Source: Paracoccus sp. R12_2
GTDB taxonomy: Bacteria > Pseudomonadota > Alphaproteobacteria > Rhodobacterales > Rhodobacteraceae
NCBI RefSeq assembly: GCF_017744015.1
Contig: NZ_JAGHRA010000003.1
Coordinates: 248,001 to 312,000, forward strand
Direction of reading: 5' to 3'
DNA length: 64,000 bases
A program made the translations under genes and the position numbers. Positions 1 through 8,854 of this stretch are shown one piece after another. The stretch's first letter is position 1. Each line of letters starts with the position of its first letter. Below the pieces are notes generated by a model. That model had not been told where the DNA came from. It ran no database searches and was given only the letters and a program-made list of their open reading frames with translations.

Positions 1-669
1 GCGGGCATCGCCACGGTTTCGCTGCGGCGCGAGGGTGCAGGCGGTGCCGGCGCCGCGTTCCGGGAACTGATCCGCGACCTGAACGTGCCGGTCCTGCCCA
101 ACACGGCGGGCTGTCACACGGTGCGCGAGGCGGTCACCACAGCCCACATGGCGCGCGAGGTTTTCGACACCGACTGGATCAAGCTGGAGGTGATCGGCCA
201 TCCCGACACGCTGCAACCCGACCCGTTCGGGCTGGTCGAGGCCGCGCGTATCCTGACCCAGGACGGGTTCCGGGTTTTCCCCTACTCGACCGAGGATGGC
301 ATCGTCGCCGACCGGCTTTTGCAGGCTGGATGCGAGGTTCTGATGCCGTGGGGCGCACCGATCGGAACAGGGTTAGGCCTGAACAACCTATATGGCCTGC
401 GCACCCTGCGCGCACAACATCCCGAGGTGCCGATGGTGATCGACGCTGGTCTTGGCCTGCCCAGCCACGCCGCAGCGGCCATGGAGATGGGGTTTGACGC
501 CGTGCTGCTGAACACGGCGGTCGCCAAGGCGGGCGATCCGGCGGCGATGGCCGAAGGGTTCGCCCGCGGCCTTGAGGCCGGGCGTCTGGCCTTCGAGGCC
601 GATCCGATGCAGCCGCGCGACATGGCTTCGCCCTCGACCCCGGTGATCGGACTGGCGGAGCTGGCATGA
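1..669 (+). CDS. thiG: Thiazole synthase ThiG, 5'-truncated by the window edge
   Basis: Builds the thiazole phosphate ring of thiamine in the cytoplasm from 1-deoxyxylulose 5-phosphate, dehydroglycine and sulfur carried by ThiS. The reading frame is open from base 1, giving 222 visible residues of a family that is usually about 255, so some 35 N-terminal residues lie outside. The motif WIKLEVIG carries the lysine expected to form the Schiff base with the sugar phosphate (Lys96 by B. subtilis numbering, visible residue 61). The phosphate-binding end of the TIM barrel ([20 protein letters not shown]) is intact. The stop overlaps the thiE start, so it is the upstream gene of a thiG-thiE-thiF operon. 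ThiS, ThiO or ThiC would be expected further upstream. Confidence 0.96.
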   Translation, partial: AGIATVSLRREGAGGAGAAFRELIRDLNVPVLPNTAGCHTVREAVTTAHMAREVFDTDWIKLEVIGHPDTLQPDPFGLVEAARILTQDGFRVFPYSTEDGIVADRLLQAGCEVLMPWGAPIGTGLGLNNLYGLRTLRAQHPEVPMVIDAGLGLPSHAAAAMEMGFDAVLLNTAVAKAGDPAAMAEGFARGLEAGRLAFEADPMQPRDMASPSTPVIGLAELA

Positions 670-1262
670 CGCTGGATCGTTTCTATCCGATCTTCGATCA
701 TCCCGACTGGCTGCGCCGCGCGCTGCCGCTGGGGGTCAAGCTGGTGCAACTGCGCATCAAGGACCGCCCTGCCGCCAAGACCCGCGACTTGCTGAAAGAG
801 GGGCGCGATCTGTGTCGCCGGGCGGGCGCGGTGATGGTGGTCAACGATCACTGGCAGGCAGCCATCGAACTTGGCTGCGACTGGCTGCATCTGGGACAAG
901 AAGATCTGGAGGGCGCCGACCTTGCCGCGATTCGCCGGTCAGGACTGCGGCTGGGGATATCAACGCATGACCACGCCGAACTGGACCGGGCACTGGCCCT
1001 GGAACCCGACTATGTGGCGCTGGGGCCCGTCTGGCCGACCATCCTGAAAAAGATGAAATGGCATGAACAAGGACTCGAGCGGTTGGCCGAATGGCGACAT
1101 CTGGTCGGCGGGGTACCGCTTGTCGCCATCGGCGGTTTGTCTGTCGCGCGCGCGGCGCCGGCCTTTGCAGCCGGGGCCGACATCGTGTCAGCCGTGACCG
1201 ACATCACGCTGAACCGCGACCCCGAGGAACGCATCCGCGAATGGATCGGGGCGACAAGATGA
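666..1262 (+). CDS. thiE: Thiamine phosphate synthase ThiE
   Basis: Joins the thiazole phosphate and hydroxymethylpyrimidine diphosphate to make thiamine phosphate. The protein has 198 residues, slightly shorter than the usual 210. Family marks visible are KLVQLRIKD near residue 30 (pyrimidine and diphosphate binding), [13 protein letters not shown] and [10 protein letters not shown], and the GPVWPT loop. Its ATG overlaps the thiG stop by three bases and its own stop overlaps the thiF start as ATGA, so the three genes are translationally coupled. The loop after GPVWPT reads ILKKMKW rather than the commoner STK-type sequence. The thiG-thiE-thiF setting makes ThiE preferable to a TenI-type paralogue. 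Confidence 0.93.
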   Translation: MTLDRFYPIFDHPDWLRRALPLGVKLVQLRIKDRPAAKTRDLLKEGRDLCRRAGAVMVVNDHWQAAIELGCDWLHLGQEDLEGADLAAIRRSGLRLGISTHDHAELDRALALEPDYVALGPVWPTILKKMKWHEQGLERLAEWRHLVGGVPLVAIGGLSVARAAPAFAAGADIVSAVTDITLNRDPEERIREWIGATR

Positions 1263-2215
1263 CACGGTATGCAAGACAGCTGGCCGTGATCGGCCCCGAC
1301 GCGCAGAACCGGCTGGACAAGGCGCGGGTCCTGATCGTCGGCGCGGGCGGTCTGGCCGCGCCGGTCCTGCAATATCTGGCAGGTGCCGGGGTGGGACGAC
1401 TGCGACTGGTCGATCCCGACATCGTCGAGGTCACCAACCTGCATCGTCAGACGCTGTTTCGCATCGACGACCTCGGACAGGCAAAGGTTGTGGCGGCGGC
1501 TGCCTGCCTGGACGGGCTGAACCCGGATTGCACGGTCGAGCCGATCAAGGAGCGACTGGATCCGGCGAATGTCGCGGCACTTGCTGAGGGGTGTGACCTG
1601 ATCCTGGATTGCGCGGACAGTTTTGCCGCAAGTTATGTGCTGTCGGATCATGCGTTTCAGTCCGGGGTTCCGCTGATCTCGGGGTCGGTGATCGGGCGGC
1701 AAGGTTATGCCGGCGGTTTCTGCGGTGGTGCGCCGTCCTTGCGTGCGGTGTTTCCGGATCTGCCGGACCGCGCCGGAAGCTGCGCGACCGAGGGCGTCAT
1801 CGGATCGGTCGTGGGCGTGATCGGCAGCCTTCAGGCAGACATGGCGCTGAACTGGCTGGCGGGGCTGGCGCCATCGCCCCTTGGCCGGATCGTCAGTTTC
1901 GATGCCGCGCGCCAGCAATTCGGCGGCTTCGGCTTTGCCGATGCACCAGAACCGATGGATCGGCTGCGCTTCATCGCGCCGATGGATCTGCGGCCAGCCG
2001 ACCTGCTGATCGACCTGCGCGCGCCCGAGGAAGGCCCCCCGGTCCGCGAGGCGACGCTGCGCTGCGGCCCGGACAGGATCGGTCCTGATCTGCCGCAGCC
2101 CGGGCCGGGAGGCCGCACCGTGTTGTGCTGCAAATCGGGCCTCCGCGCATGGCGCGCGGCAGAGAAACTGGCGGACACCCGCGCCGGAACGCTTGTCTTG
2201 CTGGCCACCGGATGA
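1259..2215 (+). CDS. thiF: ThiF/MoeB-family adenylyltransferase with a short C-terminal rhodanese-like domain
   Basis: Expected to adenylate the C-terminus of ThiS so that it can be charged with sulfur. 318 residues from the ATG that overlaps thiE (ATGA); an in-frame extension upstream lies wholly inside thiE and is ignored. The E1-like nucleotide fold is clear: GAGGLAAPVLQYLAGAG near residues 27-43, DPDIVEVTNLHRQ, and the catalytic-cysteine region SCATEGVIGS. The last 85 residues look like a small rhodanese domain with CKSGLRA as the CxxGxR active loop. The paired cysteines that bind structural zinc in MoeB and ThiF are not seen: the first CxxC position reads SLRA. Position argues for thiamine rather than molybdopterin synthesis. 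Confidence 0.85.
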   Translation: MTRYARQLAVIGPDAQNRLDKARVLIVGAGGLAAPVLQYLAGAGVGRLRLVDPDIVEVTNLHRQTLFRIDDLGQAKVVAAAACLDGLNPDCTVEPIKERLDPANVAALAEGCDLILDCADSFAASYVLSDHAFQSGVPLISGSVIGRQGYAGGFCGGAPSLRAVFPDLPDRAGSCATEGVIGSVVGVIGSLQADMALNWLAGLAPSPLGRIVSFDAARQQFGGFGFADAPEPMDRLRFIAPMDLRPADLLIDLRAPEEGPPVREATLRCGPDRIGPDLPQPGPGGRTVLCCKSGLRAWRAAEKLADTRAGTLVLLATG

Positions 2216-2230
2216 CCGATCCCGTGGAAG

Positions 2231-2297
2231 GGCGCGGGCCGGGCAAAGCCCTGCCCGGTCGCTGCCGCTAGGCCGCAGGCCGCGCTGACGCGCGGCG
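2231..2297 (-). repeat. Copy A of a structured intergenic repeat, also the likely terminator of the thi operon
   Basis: The 83-base gap between thiF and the phosphatase gene holds a strong hairpin, CCGGGCA at 2239-2245 pairing with TGCCCGG at 2252-2258. Read on the minus strand the segment is a GCGCG hairpin, then AGCGGCAGCGACCGGG, then the second hairpin. The same order and the same 16-base linker recur at 44647-44716. No U-tract follows on either strand, so a role as intrinsic terminator is possible rather than certain. Confidence 0.65.
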
Positions 2298-2298
2298 A

Positions 2299-3720
2299 TC
2301 AGTCCAGCGGCAAGGGCTGTGTCTGACCGGAATGTTCCAGATGCCAGACCGCCTGCCAACGTCTGCCATGACGATCCAGCGTCAGGAAATTTCGTTCCGC
2401 GATATATCGCTGCCTGTGGCCGGGAAGCGGGCGGACCGTGATCGGGTGCCCTGCCAGCGGCGCCTCGGCCAACCCGGCCAGCCATCCCAGCGCGCGCGCG
2501 TACAGCGACGGCGGGGCGCGATGCGAAATGCCAGACGCCACAAGCTGATGGATCAGGCTGTCTTGCGACCCCATCTCGGCCCGGGTTGCCAGATGGATTT
2601 CGCCCGACAGCACCGTGACCGGCCCGGCCTCACGCATCCGCAGCACCTGGCGCAGCATCCGCCGCCATTCCTCGCGATGCGCGTGGCTTTGCCACTGGTC
2701 ACGCAGATCGTCTTCATAGTGCTGCATCCGGGGGATCAGCCCCATCACGCTTTCCAGCAGCGACAGGCGCGGCCCCAACAGCGGCACGCTGGACACCATC
2801 AGTGTGTGCCCCCCTGCCTCGGGGCGGATGCTTTCGACACCCTGCCAGCCCGGCTCGCCCATCACACGCCTGCGGCGCCGCTCGGATCGCAGATCCGGCG
2901 CGAAGATCGTCAGCCCCGGCAGGTCGCGCCGCCACCCGAGGTTCTGGCCCGAAGGATCGAAAAACAGATCAGGAATATCCGCCTCGGTCGCGCCATGCTG
3001 AAACAGCAGATACATCTGCCGCGCGACCCGAAACAGCACCCGTCCGACGCGCGAATCCGTCGCGGCCTCGGGCAACGACCCCCAGCCATCGCAGATATCA
3101 TGGTCGTCCCAGATCGACAGCGCGGGGACCGAGGCAAACAGCCCGGCGCAGTCCGGCGCGGCAAGGACCGACAGGTATCTTTCCAGGAAACCTGCGCGCA
3201 GGTGATCCTCAAGACCCGCCAGGGCCGCCGCATCGGGATCGGCGACGACCCGATCCGGCCACTCGTTGCTGAGAGGGTGCCCCTGTGTGGCCTCATCGGC
3301 ATAGATCTGATCACCGCCCTGCAGCAGCAGCGCAAAGGGCGCCCGCGCATGTTCATCCGCCAGCCGCGACCACATCAGGTTGCGTTCCGGGCCGTCGCGA
3401 TCCAGATCGCCGTGTTCTTCGCCATTGCACGACACGAAGGCGATCCGCATGTCGTCCGTCAGATCGGTCACGACCGGATGAAATTTCGCGCCGAACCCAT
3501 AGCCGCCCTCGCCCCGCGCCAGGCGGAAGTCGTGGCGCCAGACCGACATCTCACCAACCGTGGCAATGCGGCAGGGCGCGATTTCGTCCTGCGCGGTTCG
3601 CACGGTTGGCGGCGGTCCCACATGCGAAGGCCATATGTTGATCGCCGCAAGCCGGACTCCGTCGTCATCCTGTCCGCGAAAATGCAGGATCGGGCCTGCC
3701 TGCTGTTCAGCATTTTTCAT
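2299..3720 (-). CDS. PhoD-like metallophosphatase (alkaline phosphatase D family)
   Basis: 473 residues with the metallophosphoesterase signature of the PhoD-like group: LLLQGGDQIYADE near residue 130, SIWDDHDICDGWG near 205 and SGEIHLATR near 380, which supply the aspartates, asparagine or histidines of a two-metal centre. No signal peptide or twin-arginine motif is visible at the ATG, unlike secreted PhoD, so it may be cytoplasmic and act on an unknown phosphate ester. Transcribed with, or just after, the phospholipase D gene 107 bases upstream. A purely catalytic label is safe; the physiological substrate is unknown. Confidence 0.82.
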   Translation of the reverse strand: MKNAEQQAGPILHFRGQDDDGVRLAAINIWPSHVGPPPTVRTAQDEIAPCRIATVGEMSVWRHDFRLARGEGGYGFGAKFHPVVTDLTDDMRIAFVSCNGEEHGDLDRDGPERNLMWSRLADEHARAPFALLLQGGDQIYADEATQGHPLSNEWPDRVVADPDAAALAGLEDHLRAGFLERYLSVLAAPDCAGLFASVPALSIWDDHDICDGWGSLPEAATDSRVGRVLFRVARQMYLLFQHGATEADIPDLFFDPSGQNLGWRRDLPGLTIFAPDLRSERRRRRVMGEPGWQGVESIRPEAGGHTLMVSSVPLLGPRLSLLESVMGLIPRMQHYEDDLRDQWQSHAHREEWRRMLRQVLRMREAGPVTVLSGEIHLATRAEMGSQDSLIHQLVASGISHRAPPSLYARALGWLAGLAEAPLAGHPITVRPLPGHRQRYIAERNFLTLDRHGRRWQAVWHLEHSGQTQPLPLD

Positions 3721-3827
3721 ATACGCCCCGGTCGCCTTTTCCTGCCAGAACTGTCCAGATAGGTGCGGGGTGCGGCATTTGCACCGCCATGGATCGCAGC
3801 CCAGATCCGATTGCGGGAATCCGCCGG

Positions 3828-5309
3828 TTACCTGTGCCGGCGAAACCGGTTGCGCAGGCGTTCCCAGCCCCGGAACAGGCCACGCTTCTCGACCTGTTCG
3901 AAGATCATGTCAGGGCCCTCGGGGTCCAGGATCTCGTTGTCGGCCAGCCATTCCTCGGCCCCGTTCAGATCGGGAAGACGATAGTCGCGCAGCGTCCGCC
4001 CCTGCCCCTCGTCCACGCGCAGCCTGTCGATTGTCTGGATCAGCGATCCCGTCTGGTCCAGCATATCGGCAACCTGATCGGCGGAGACGCCCAGATGTTC
4101 GGCGATCAGGTCGTTGCGAATCGCGGCGATCCGTTCTTTCGCGTCCTCGTTTCCCGGCTCGTCCGCCGCCAGCACCACATCGCATTCGGTGTCCAGCCGC
4201 ATCGACCGGTTGTTGAAGTTCGACGATCCGACGCGCAACCAGTGATCATCGACGATCATCACCTTGGCATGAATATAGATCTCGGCCCCGCCATCGGTCA
4301 GCGCATGCAGGACACGCAGCCGGCCGTGACGGTCAAGACGGCGCAGCGCCTCGATCAGCCGTGCACGCGCGGAATCCATCGCCTTGCTGCGCAGCCAGCC
4401 CTCTGCGCTGACCGGATTGACGATCACGATCTCGGGGCAGTCGGGTTGGGTCAGACGCTGTGCGATGGCGCGCGCCACCCGACGCGAGGCGAAATACTGG
4501 CTTTCGGCATAGATCGTCTGCCGGGCGCGACCGATCAGATCCAGATACATCGTCTCGATCTCGTGGATCGGGCTCACGTCGTCCATTTCGGGACGCGTCC
4601 GGGCAATGGCAAGACGCACGTCACGGAACGACGGGGTCAGCGCTTCGGGCCAACAGCCGGCATGACAGGTCGCGGGCTGCAATTCCTGACCGGTCGCGAT
4701 CTTCCAGCGCTGACGCGCAAGATCGCCCATGGCCCGTGCTGCCGCGCCGTCAAAGGCGCTGGTCGCATCGTGCCAGGGTGGATGCGGTGCGCCGTCTGGA
4801 CCGCGCCGCTGAGGGTCGTCGTCCAGATGCGCGCGACGGTCCCAACGCCCCTCGGTCATGTCGATGCCGCCGCAGAATGCGATGCTGTCGTCGATCACGA
4901 CGATTTTCTGGTGATGCGAGCTTGCAATCGGATGATGGGCATCAAGGCTGAGCGTGATGCGCGGATGTGCCTTCCAGCGCAGAACCGTCAGCAGGGTATT
5001 GCCCCGCAACATGGCCTTGAACGCACCCGTATCCCAGCGCAGAAGACGAATTTCCAGCGACGGGGTGCGGTTGGCCAACCAGGTCACGAATTCACCCAGA
5101 CGCGCCGGCCCTTCATCGGCCTTGCCGATGTCGATTCTGGGGTCGAAATCCCACCCGATCATCAGGATGCTGTGTCGGGCCTGCAGCATCGCCTGACGCG
5201 CCGCCGCGAAATAATCGTCGGCGTCGACGATGAACGTAAATCGGTTCGAGGATTCGATTCGCCAGCAATTGCTGCCTGGCTGCAAAAGTTTTCCGCTATC
5301 CGCAGCCAT
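3828..5309 (-). CDS. Phospholipase D / cardiolipin synthase superfamily protein
   Basis: 493 residues with two HKD catalytic motifs, H133-x-K135-x4-D140 and H347-x-K349-x4-D354, each followed by the usual GG or GSSN segment (FCGGID and VGSSNFNNRS). This is the two-domain arrangement of phosphatidyltransferases and phospholipases D. The long N-terminal membrane segments of bacterial cardiolipin synthases ClsA are absent; the start MAADSGKLLQ is hydrophilic. It is therefore closer to soluble PLD-type proteins that act at the membrane. It lies downstream of the pot-type transporter but behind a 10-bp hairpin, so it is probably transcribed separately. Substrate unproven. Confidence 0.85.
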   Translation of the reverse strand: MAADSGKLLQPGSNCWRIESSNRFTFIVDADDYFAAARQAMLQARHSILMIGWDFDPRIDIGKADEGPARLGEFVTWLANRTPSLEIRLLRWDTGAFKAMLRGNTLLTVLRWKAHPRITLSLDAHHPIASSHHQKIVVIDDSIAFCGGIDMTEGRWDRRAHLDDDPQRRGPDGAPHPPWHDATSAFDGAAARAMGDLARQRWKIATGQELQPATCHAGCWPEALTPSFRDVRLAIARTRPEMDDVSPIHEIETMYLDLIGRARQTIYAESQYFASRRVARAIAQRLTQPDCPEIVIVNPVSAEGWLRSKAMDSARARLIEALRRLDRHGRLRVLHALTDGGAEIYIHAKVMIVDDHWLRVGSSNFNNRSMRLDTECDVVLAADEPGNEDAKERIAAIRNDLIAEHLGVSADQVADMLDQTGSLIQTIDRLRVDEGQGRTLRDYRLPDLNGAEEWLADNEILDPEGPDMIFEQVEKRGLFRGWERLRNRFRRHR

Positions 5310-5367
5310 GAAGTCCCTGCTTGTGCTGTCCCACGCAGATCAAACCCTTCAGGCGGCCACAGGTTCC

Positions 5368-5393
5368 CTGCCCCGGCACCGCAGCCGGGGCAG
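5368..5393 (-). terminator. Strong GC hairpin at the end of the polyamine-type ABC operon
   Basis: A perfect 10-bp inverted repeat, CTGCCCCGGC at 5368-5377 and GCCGGGGCAG at 5384-5393 with a 6-base loop, starts two bases after the last permease stop codon. There is no U-tract on the minus-strand side, so it may terminate with help from Rho or protect the 3' end of the mRNA. Confidence 0.6.
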
Positions 5394-5395
5394 CA

Positions 5396-6349
5396 TCAGT
5401 GCGGGGTGATGCCACGGATCCGCTCTGACCGGCGGCGCAGCAGTTCAACGGTGGTCAGCAGCGCGATCGAAAAGATCACCAGCAGCGTCGCGACGGCCAG
5501 GATCGCCGGACTGATCTGTTCACGGATGCCGTTCCACATCTGCCGTGGGATGGTCTGCTGGTCCGGACCGGCGATGAACAGCACCGCCACCACCTCGTCG
5601 AACGACGTGACGAACGCGAACAACGCACCTGAAATGACGCCCGGCAGGATCAACGGCATGGTGATCCTGAAGAAGGTCGTGCGAGGATTGGCGCCAAGGC
5701 TGGCCGCAGCCCGGTTCAGCGACTGATCGAAGCCCACCAGCGTCGCTGTGACGGTGATGATCACGAACGGAATGCCAAGCGTGGCGTGCGCCAGGATGAC
5801 GCCCAGATAGGTCCCCGCAAGTCGGCCGCATTGCGGATCCAGCCCGAACAGGGTCAGCAGTTCGCAGGGATTCGAATAGAAGAAGAACATGCCCGTCGCC
5901 GTGATGATCAGCGGCACGATCATCGGCGAGATCAGCGTCGCCATGATCGCCCGCCGGAAGGGCATTTCCGGGCGTGACAGGCCAAGCGCTGCAAGCGTGC
6001 CCAGCACGGTAGCCAGCACTGTCGAGAAGAACCCGATGATGATCGAGTTCTTGGCGGCATTCACCCATTTGGCGTTTGCCCAGGCATCCGCCCACCACGA
6101 TGCATCGCGCGGCGCGTCGGGGCTGAGCATCCCGAATGTCAGCAGGCTGTCATACCAGCGCATCGAATACCCTTTCGGGTCGAATTCCAGCATCCGGTCG
6201 GTAAAGGTGAAATAGGGTTCGGCGTTGAACGACAGCGGGATGATGACCACGATCGGCGCGATCAGGAAGAAGAAGATCAACCCGCAGATCACCAGATAGG
6301 CATAGTGCCAGCTGCGCTCCAGCGGGGTTGCATAGGTCGGGACTGCCAT
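5396..6349 (-). CDS. Polyamine-type ABC transporter permease, PotC family
   Basis: Second inner-membrane subunit of the importer encoded at 5396-12251. 317 residues with six predicted membrane segments, the first near residues 15-40 (LVICGLIFFFLIAPIVVI). The cytoplasmic EAA-type coupling loop is visible as NRAAASLGANPRTTFFRITM about residues 215-235, the site where the ATPase docks. It follows the other permease with a gap of 6 bases. An extra loop with two cysteines (NPCELLTLFGLDPQCG) sits between membrane segments near residues 160-180 and could form a periplasmic disulfide. Specificity depends on the binding proteins and is not settled. Confidence 0.9.
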   Translation of the reverse strand: MAVPTYATPLERSWHYAYLVICGLIFFFLIAPIVVIIPLSFNAEPYFTFTDRMLEFDPKGYSMRWYDSLLTFGMLSPDAPRDASWWADAWANAKWVNAAKNSIIIGFFSTVLATVLGTLAALGLSRPEMPFRRAIMATLISPMIVPLIITATGMFFFYSNPCELLTLFGLDPQCGRLAGTYLGVILAHATLGIPFVIITVTATLVGFDQSLNRAAASLGANPRTTFFRITMPLILPGVISGALFAFVTSFDEVVAVLFIAGPDQQTIPRQMWNGIREQISPAILAVATLLVIFSIALLTTVELLRRRSERIRGITPH

Positions 6350-6355
6350 TCGCGA

Positions 6356-7654
6356 TTACCCCAGCTTCAGATTGTCGATGCCGACCATGCGGTCGTAGAG
6401 CCAGTAGAGGATCAGGACCGAAGCCAGCAGCAAGGCCGCCAGCGCCGCCGCCATGGACCAGTTCAGCGTGTCGGTCATGTGCATGGCGATCATGTTCGAG
6501 ATCAGCTGACCCGAGGAACCGCCGACCAGCGCGGGCGTGATGTAGTAGCCAACGGCCAGAATGAACACCAGCAGCGCCCCCGCCCCCAGCCCCGGCAGCG
6601 TCTGTGGGAAATAGATGCGGCGGAACGCGGTCCAGCTGGTCGCGCCCAGGCTGCGCGCGGCGCGGACATAGGATGGGTTGATCGTCCGCATCACCGAATA
6701 CAGCGGCAGGATCATGAACGGCAGCAGGATATGGGTCATCGCGATGATCGTGCCGGTCTGGTTGTAGATCATCTGCAACCGCCCGCTGCCGCCGATGACG
6801 CCCAGCCAGACAAGGATGTCGTTGATCACGCCCTGCTGCTGCAGCAGCACCATCCAGGATGTCGTCCGAACCAGAAGAGAGGTCCAGAATGGCAGCAGCA
6901 CCAGGATCATCAGAAGGTTCGATTTGCGCATCGGCAGCGTCGCCAGAAGATGCGCGACCGGAAAGCCCAGCACGAATGTCAGTCCGGTGATCAGCAGCGA
7001 CAGCCAGAAGGTGCGCATAAACAGCATCACATAGACGCGCTGACGTTCCTCGACCTGCTGGATGCTGCCGTCATCGGCACGGGTCCGGTCCACCGAGGCA
7101 AGGTAGAAATTGCCGGTATAGGGGGTCGATGCGTCGCGCATCGCGGCCCACAGGGTGGAACTGCCCCAGTCCTCGTCCATCTCAAGCAGCGCCTGTTCAT
7201 AGGGCGGCTCGATCCCGCGCCGGACCTTGCGGCCGGTCGAGGTGAACAGCGACCTTGTGCCGGGCACGTCATAGTTGATCCTGGTGCCGACGACGCCGAT
7301 CGTGCGCGCCTCGGCAGATACCTGCAGATCGTTGGCAAGCGCGGTCCATGCGGCCTCGTCCGGATCGGTGCCGCGCGGGTTTTCGGCGAACCATTGCGAG
7401 ATCTGCGGCATGTTGGCCGAGAAACCGTCATTGTAGAACGACCGCTGCAGCATCTGCCCGATCGGCACCACGAAGGTGATCAGGATGAAGGCCAGAAGCG
7501 GCAATACAAGAAGAAAGGCACGGCGTTTGGCCCTGCGCTGGCTGCGCGCAAGGGCGCGCGACAGCGGCTTGCCGTCGGCGGTGGTCAGCGTGCCATCCGT
7601 CTCGCCCGAGGCGGTGGTCACGATGGCGGCATGTGGATCAAGAGCGTTCGCCAT
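6356..7654 (-). CDS. Polyamine-type ABC transporter permease, PotB family, with a large periplasmic insert
   Basis: First permease of the same importer. 432 residues, against about 280-310 for PotB. The extra length lies mainly between membrane segment 1 (residues about 50-70, FLLVLPLLAFILITFVVPIG) and segment 2 near residue 225, giving roughly 150 hydrophilic residues that should face the periplasm. The coupling loop is RAARSLGATSWTAFRRIYFP about residues 330-350. The N-terminal 45 residues are charged and cytoplasmic. The start ATG is 56 bases after the third binding-protein gene, beyond a hairpin at 7676-7701. The insert is unusual enough to be worth modelling. Confidence 0.9.
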   Translation of the reverse strand: MANALDPHAAIVTTASGETDGTLTTADGKPLSRALARSQRRAKRRAFLLVLPLLAFILITFVVPIGQMLQRSFYNDGFSANMPQISQWFAENPRGTDPDEAAWTALANDLQVSAEARTIGVVGTRINYDVPGTRSLFTSTGRKVRRGIEPPYEQALLEMDEDWGSSTLWAAMRDASTPYTGNFYLASVDRTRADDGSIQQVEERQRVYVMLFMRTFWLSLLITGLTFVLGFPVAHLLATLPMRKSNLLMILVLLPFWTSLLVRTTSWMVLLQQQGVINDILVWLGVIGGSGRLQMIYNQTGTIIAMTHILLPFMILPLYSVMRTINPSYVRAARSLGATSWTAFRRIYFPQTLPGLGAGALLVFILAVGYYITPALVGGSSGQLISNMIAMHMTDTLNWSMAAALAALLLASVLILYWLYDRMVGIDNLKLG

Positions 7655-7675
7655 GATGTCCCCGGCAGTTAGGTC

Positions 7676-7701
7676 GCCGCCCCCGCGCCTGCGGAGGCGG
7701 C
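7676..7701 (-). other. Intercistronic hairpin after the third binding-protein gene
   Basis: GCCGCC at 7676-7681 pairs with GGCGGC at 7696-7701, enclosing a second stem CCGC-GCCT-GCGG. It lies between the binding-protein stop (7711) and the permease start (7654). Probably slows 3' decay or partly terminates, so that binding protein is made in excess over permease. Confidence 0.5.
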
Positions 7702-7710
7702 AGGATCAGA

Positions 7711-8793
7711 TCACGAACCGGCCAGCCAGCTGTTGAAGCGTTCGGTCAGTTCGGCGTCGTGGTCGGCCCAGAATTCCGGGTCGTCCATCACCGCAGAGGT
7801 CATGTGATCCGGGTTGGTGGGCATGTGCGGCGCCATTTCGGTCTCGCCATCCTGATACATGCCAACCAGCGCGGCCGAGGATTTGCGCGCCGGTCCATAG
7901 GCGATGTATTTCGCTTGATCGGCAAGACGCTGGGTATCGGTGGCGAATTTCAGGTACTCCATCGCCGCCTCGGGGTTGGGCGAGTCCTTCGGGATCACGA
8001 ACATGTCCAGATCCATGTACTGGCCGTCCCAGATGATCTTGAAGGGCTTGCCCTCGGCCACCATCGCGTCGAAGAAGCGACCGTTATACCCGGTCGCCAT
8101 CGTGACCTCGCCATCGGCCAGCAGCTGCACGGGTTGCGCACCTGCTTCCCACCAGACAACCTCGTCCTTGATGGTGTCCAGTTTCGCAAAGGCCTGTTCG
8201 ACGCCCTCATCCGAACCCAGCTTGTCATAGATCTCGTCCGCGGGCACGCCATCGGCGATCAGCGCCAGATACAGGGTGCGCTTGGGGTTCTTGGGCAGGC
8301 CACGCTTGCCGGGGAACGCCTCGAGATCGAAGAAGTCGGCGGCGGTCGATGGCGGATTCTCCGCGAACTTGGTCTCGTCGAAGGCGATGACCGTGCCCCA
8401 GAAGATGTTCGCCACGGCGCAGTCCAGCAAAGCGCCGTCAAGGAAATCTTCCTCGGCCGGGGTGCCGTCCGGGGCGGCCGGCAGGACCGCCGGATCGATC
8501 TCGACCAGCGCGCCTTCGTCGCACAGCCGGATGGCGTCGGACACTTCGACATCGAACACGTCACCGCTGATGTTCCTGGCCTCGACCTGCGCCTTCAGTG
8601 GCGTGGCAGGGTTGTCGGCGGCGATCATGTTCACCTTGATGCCGGTCTGTTCCGTAAAGGGCGCATTATACGCCTCGACCTGCGAACGTTCATACGCGCC
8701 CCCCCAGGACACGACATTGACCTCGCCTTCGGCGGCAACTGCAGCCGACGCAAGACCCGCGATCGCGGTGGTCAGAATAAGGGTCTTTTTCAA
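7711..8793 (-). CDS. Periplasmic binding protein of the polyamine-type ABC importer, paralogue 3
   Basis: 360 residues; a signal peptide (MKKTLILTTAIAGLASAAVA) is followed by the PotD/PotF-type fold marks VVSWGGAYERSQ, KVNMIAADNPATP, RLCDEGALVEID, and FFDLEAFPGKRG. The start is TTG, backed by a GGGAGA ribosome site seven bases away. It is the last of three adjacent genes for similar binding proteins, and by eye it is the most divergent: for example, DCAVANIFWG replaces DCFVxTDVY and DMFVIPKDSP replaces EGWVMPxxxP. This suggests a different ligand preference. Polyamine or a related small cation is the family expectation; no ligand is proven. Confidence 0.9.
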   Translation of the reverse strand: MKKTLILTTAIAGLASAAVAAEGEVNVVSWGGAYERSQVEAYNAPFTEQTGIKVNMIAADNPATPLKAQVEARNISGDVFDVEVSDAIRLCDEGALVEIDPAVLPAAPDGTPAEEDFLDGALLDCAVANIFWGTVIAFDETKFAENPPSTAADFFDLEAFPGKRGLPKNPKRTLYLALIADGVPADEIYDKLGSDEGVEQAFAKLDTIKDEVVWWEAGAQPVQLLADGEVTMATGYNGRFFDAMVAEGKPFKIIWDGQYMDLDMFVIPKDSPNPEAAMEYLKFATDTQRLADQAKYIAYGPARKSSAALVGMYQDGETEMAPHMPTNPDHMTSAVMDDPEFWADHDAELTERFNSWLAGS

Positions 8794-8854
8794 GATTTTC
8801 TCCCGTTGGATATTGCGGCTTTCGGCCGTCTCGTTGCTTGCCCGTGTTCGGGCC

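Noticed and set aside
3789..5726. 645-codon frame on the plus strand opposite the phospholipase D gene
   Set aside because: It is a shadow: it mirrors the HKD gene in a GC-rich sequence, has no domain, and a composition rich in Arg, Gln, Pro and His. The minus-strand protein has two catalytic motifs.
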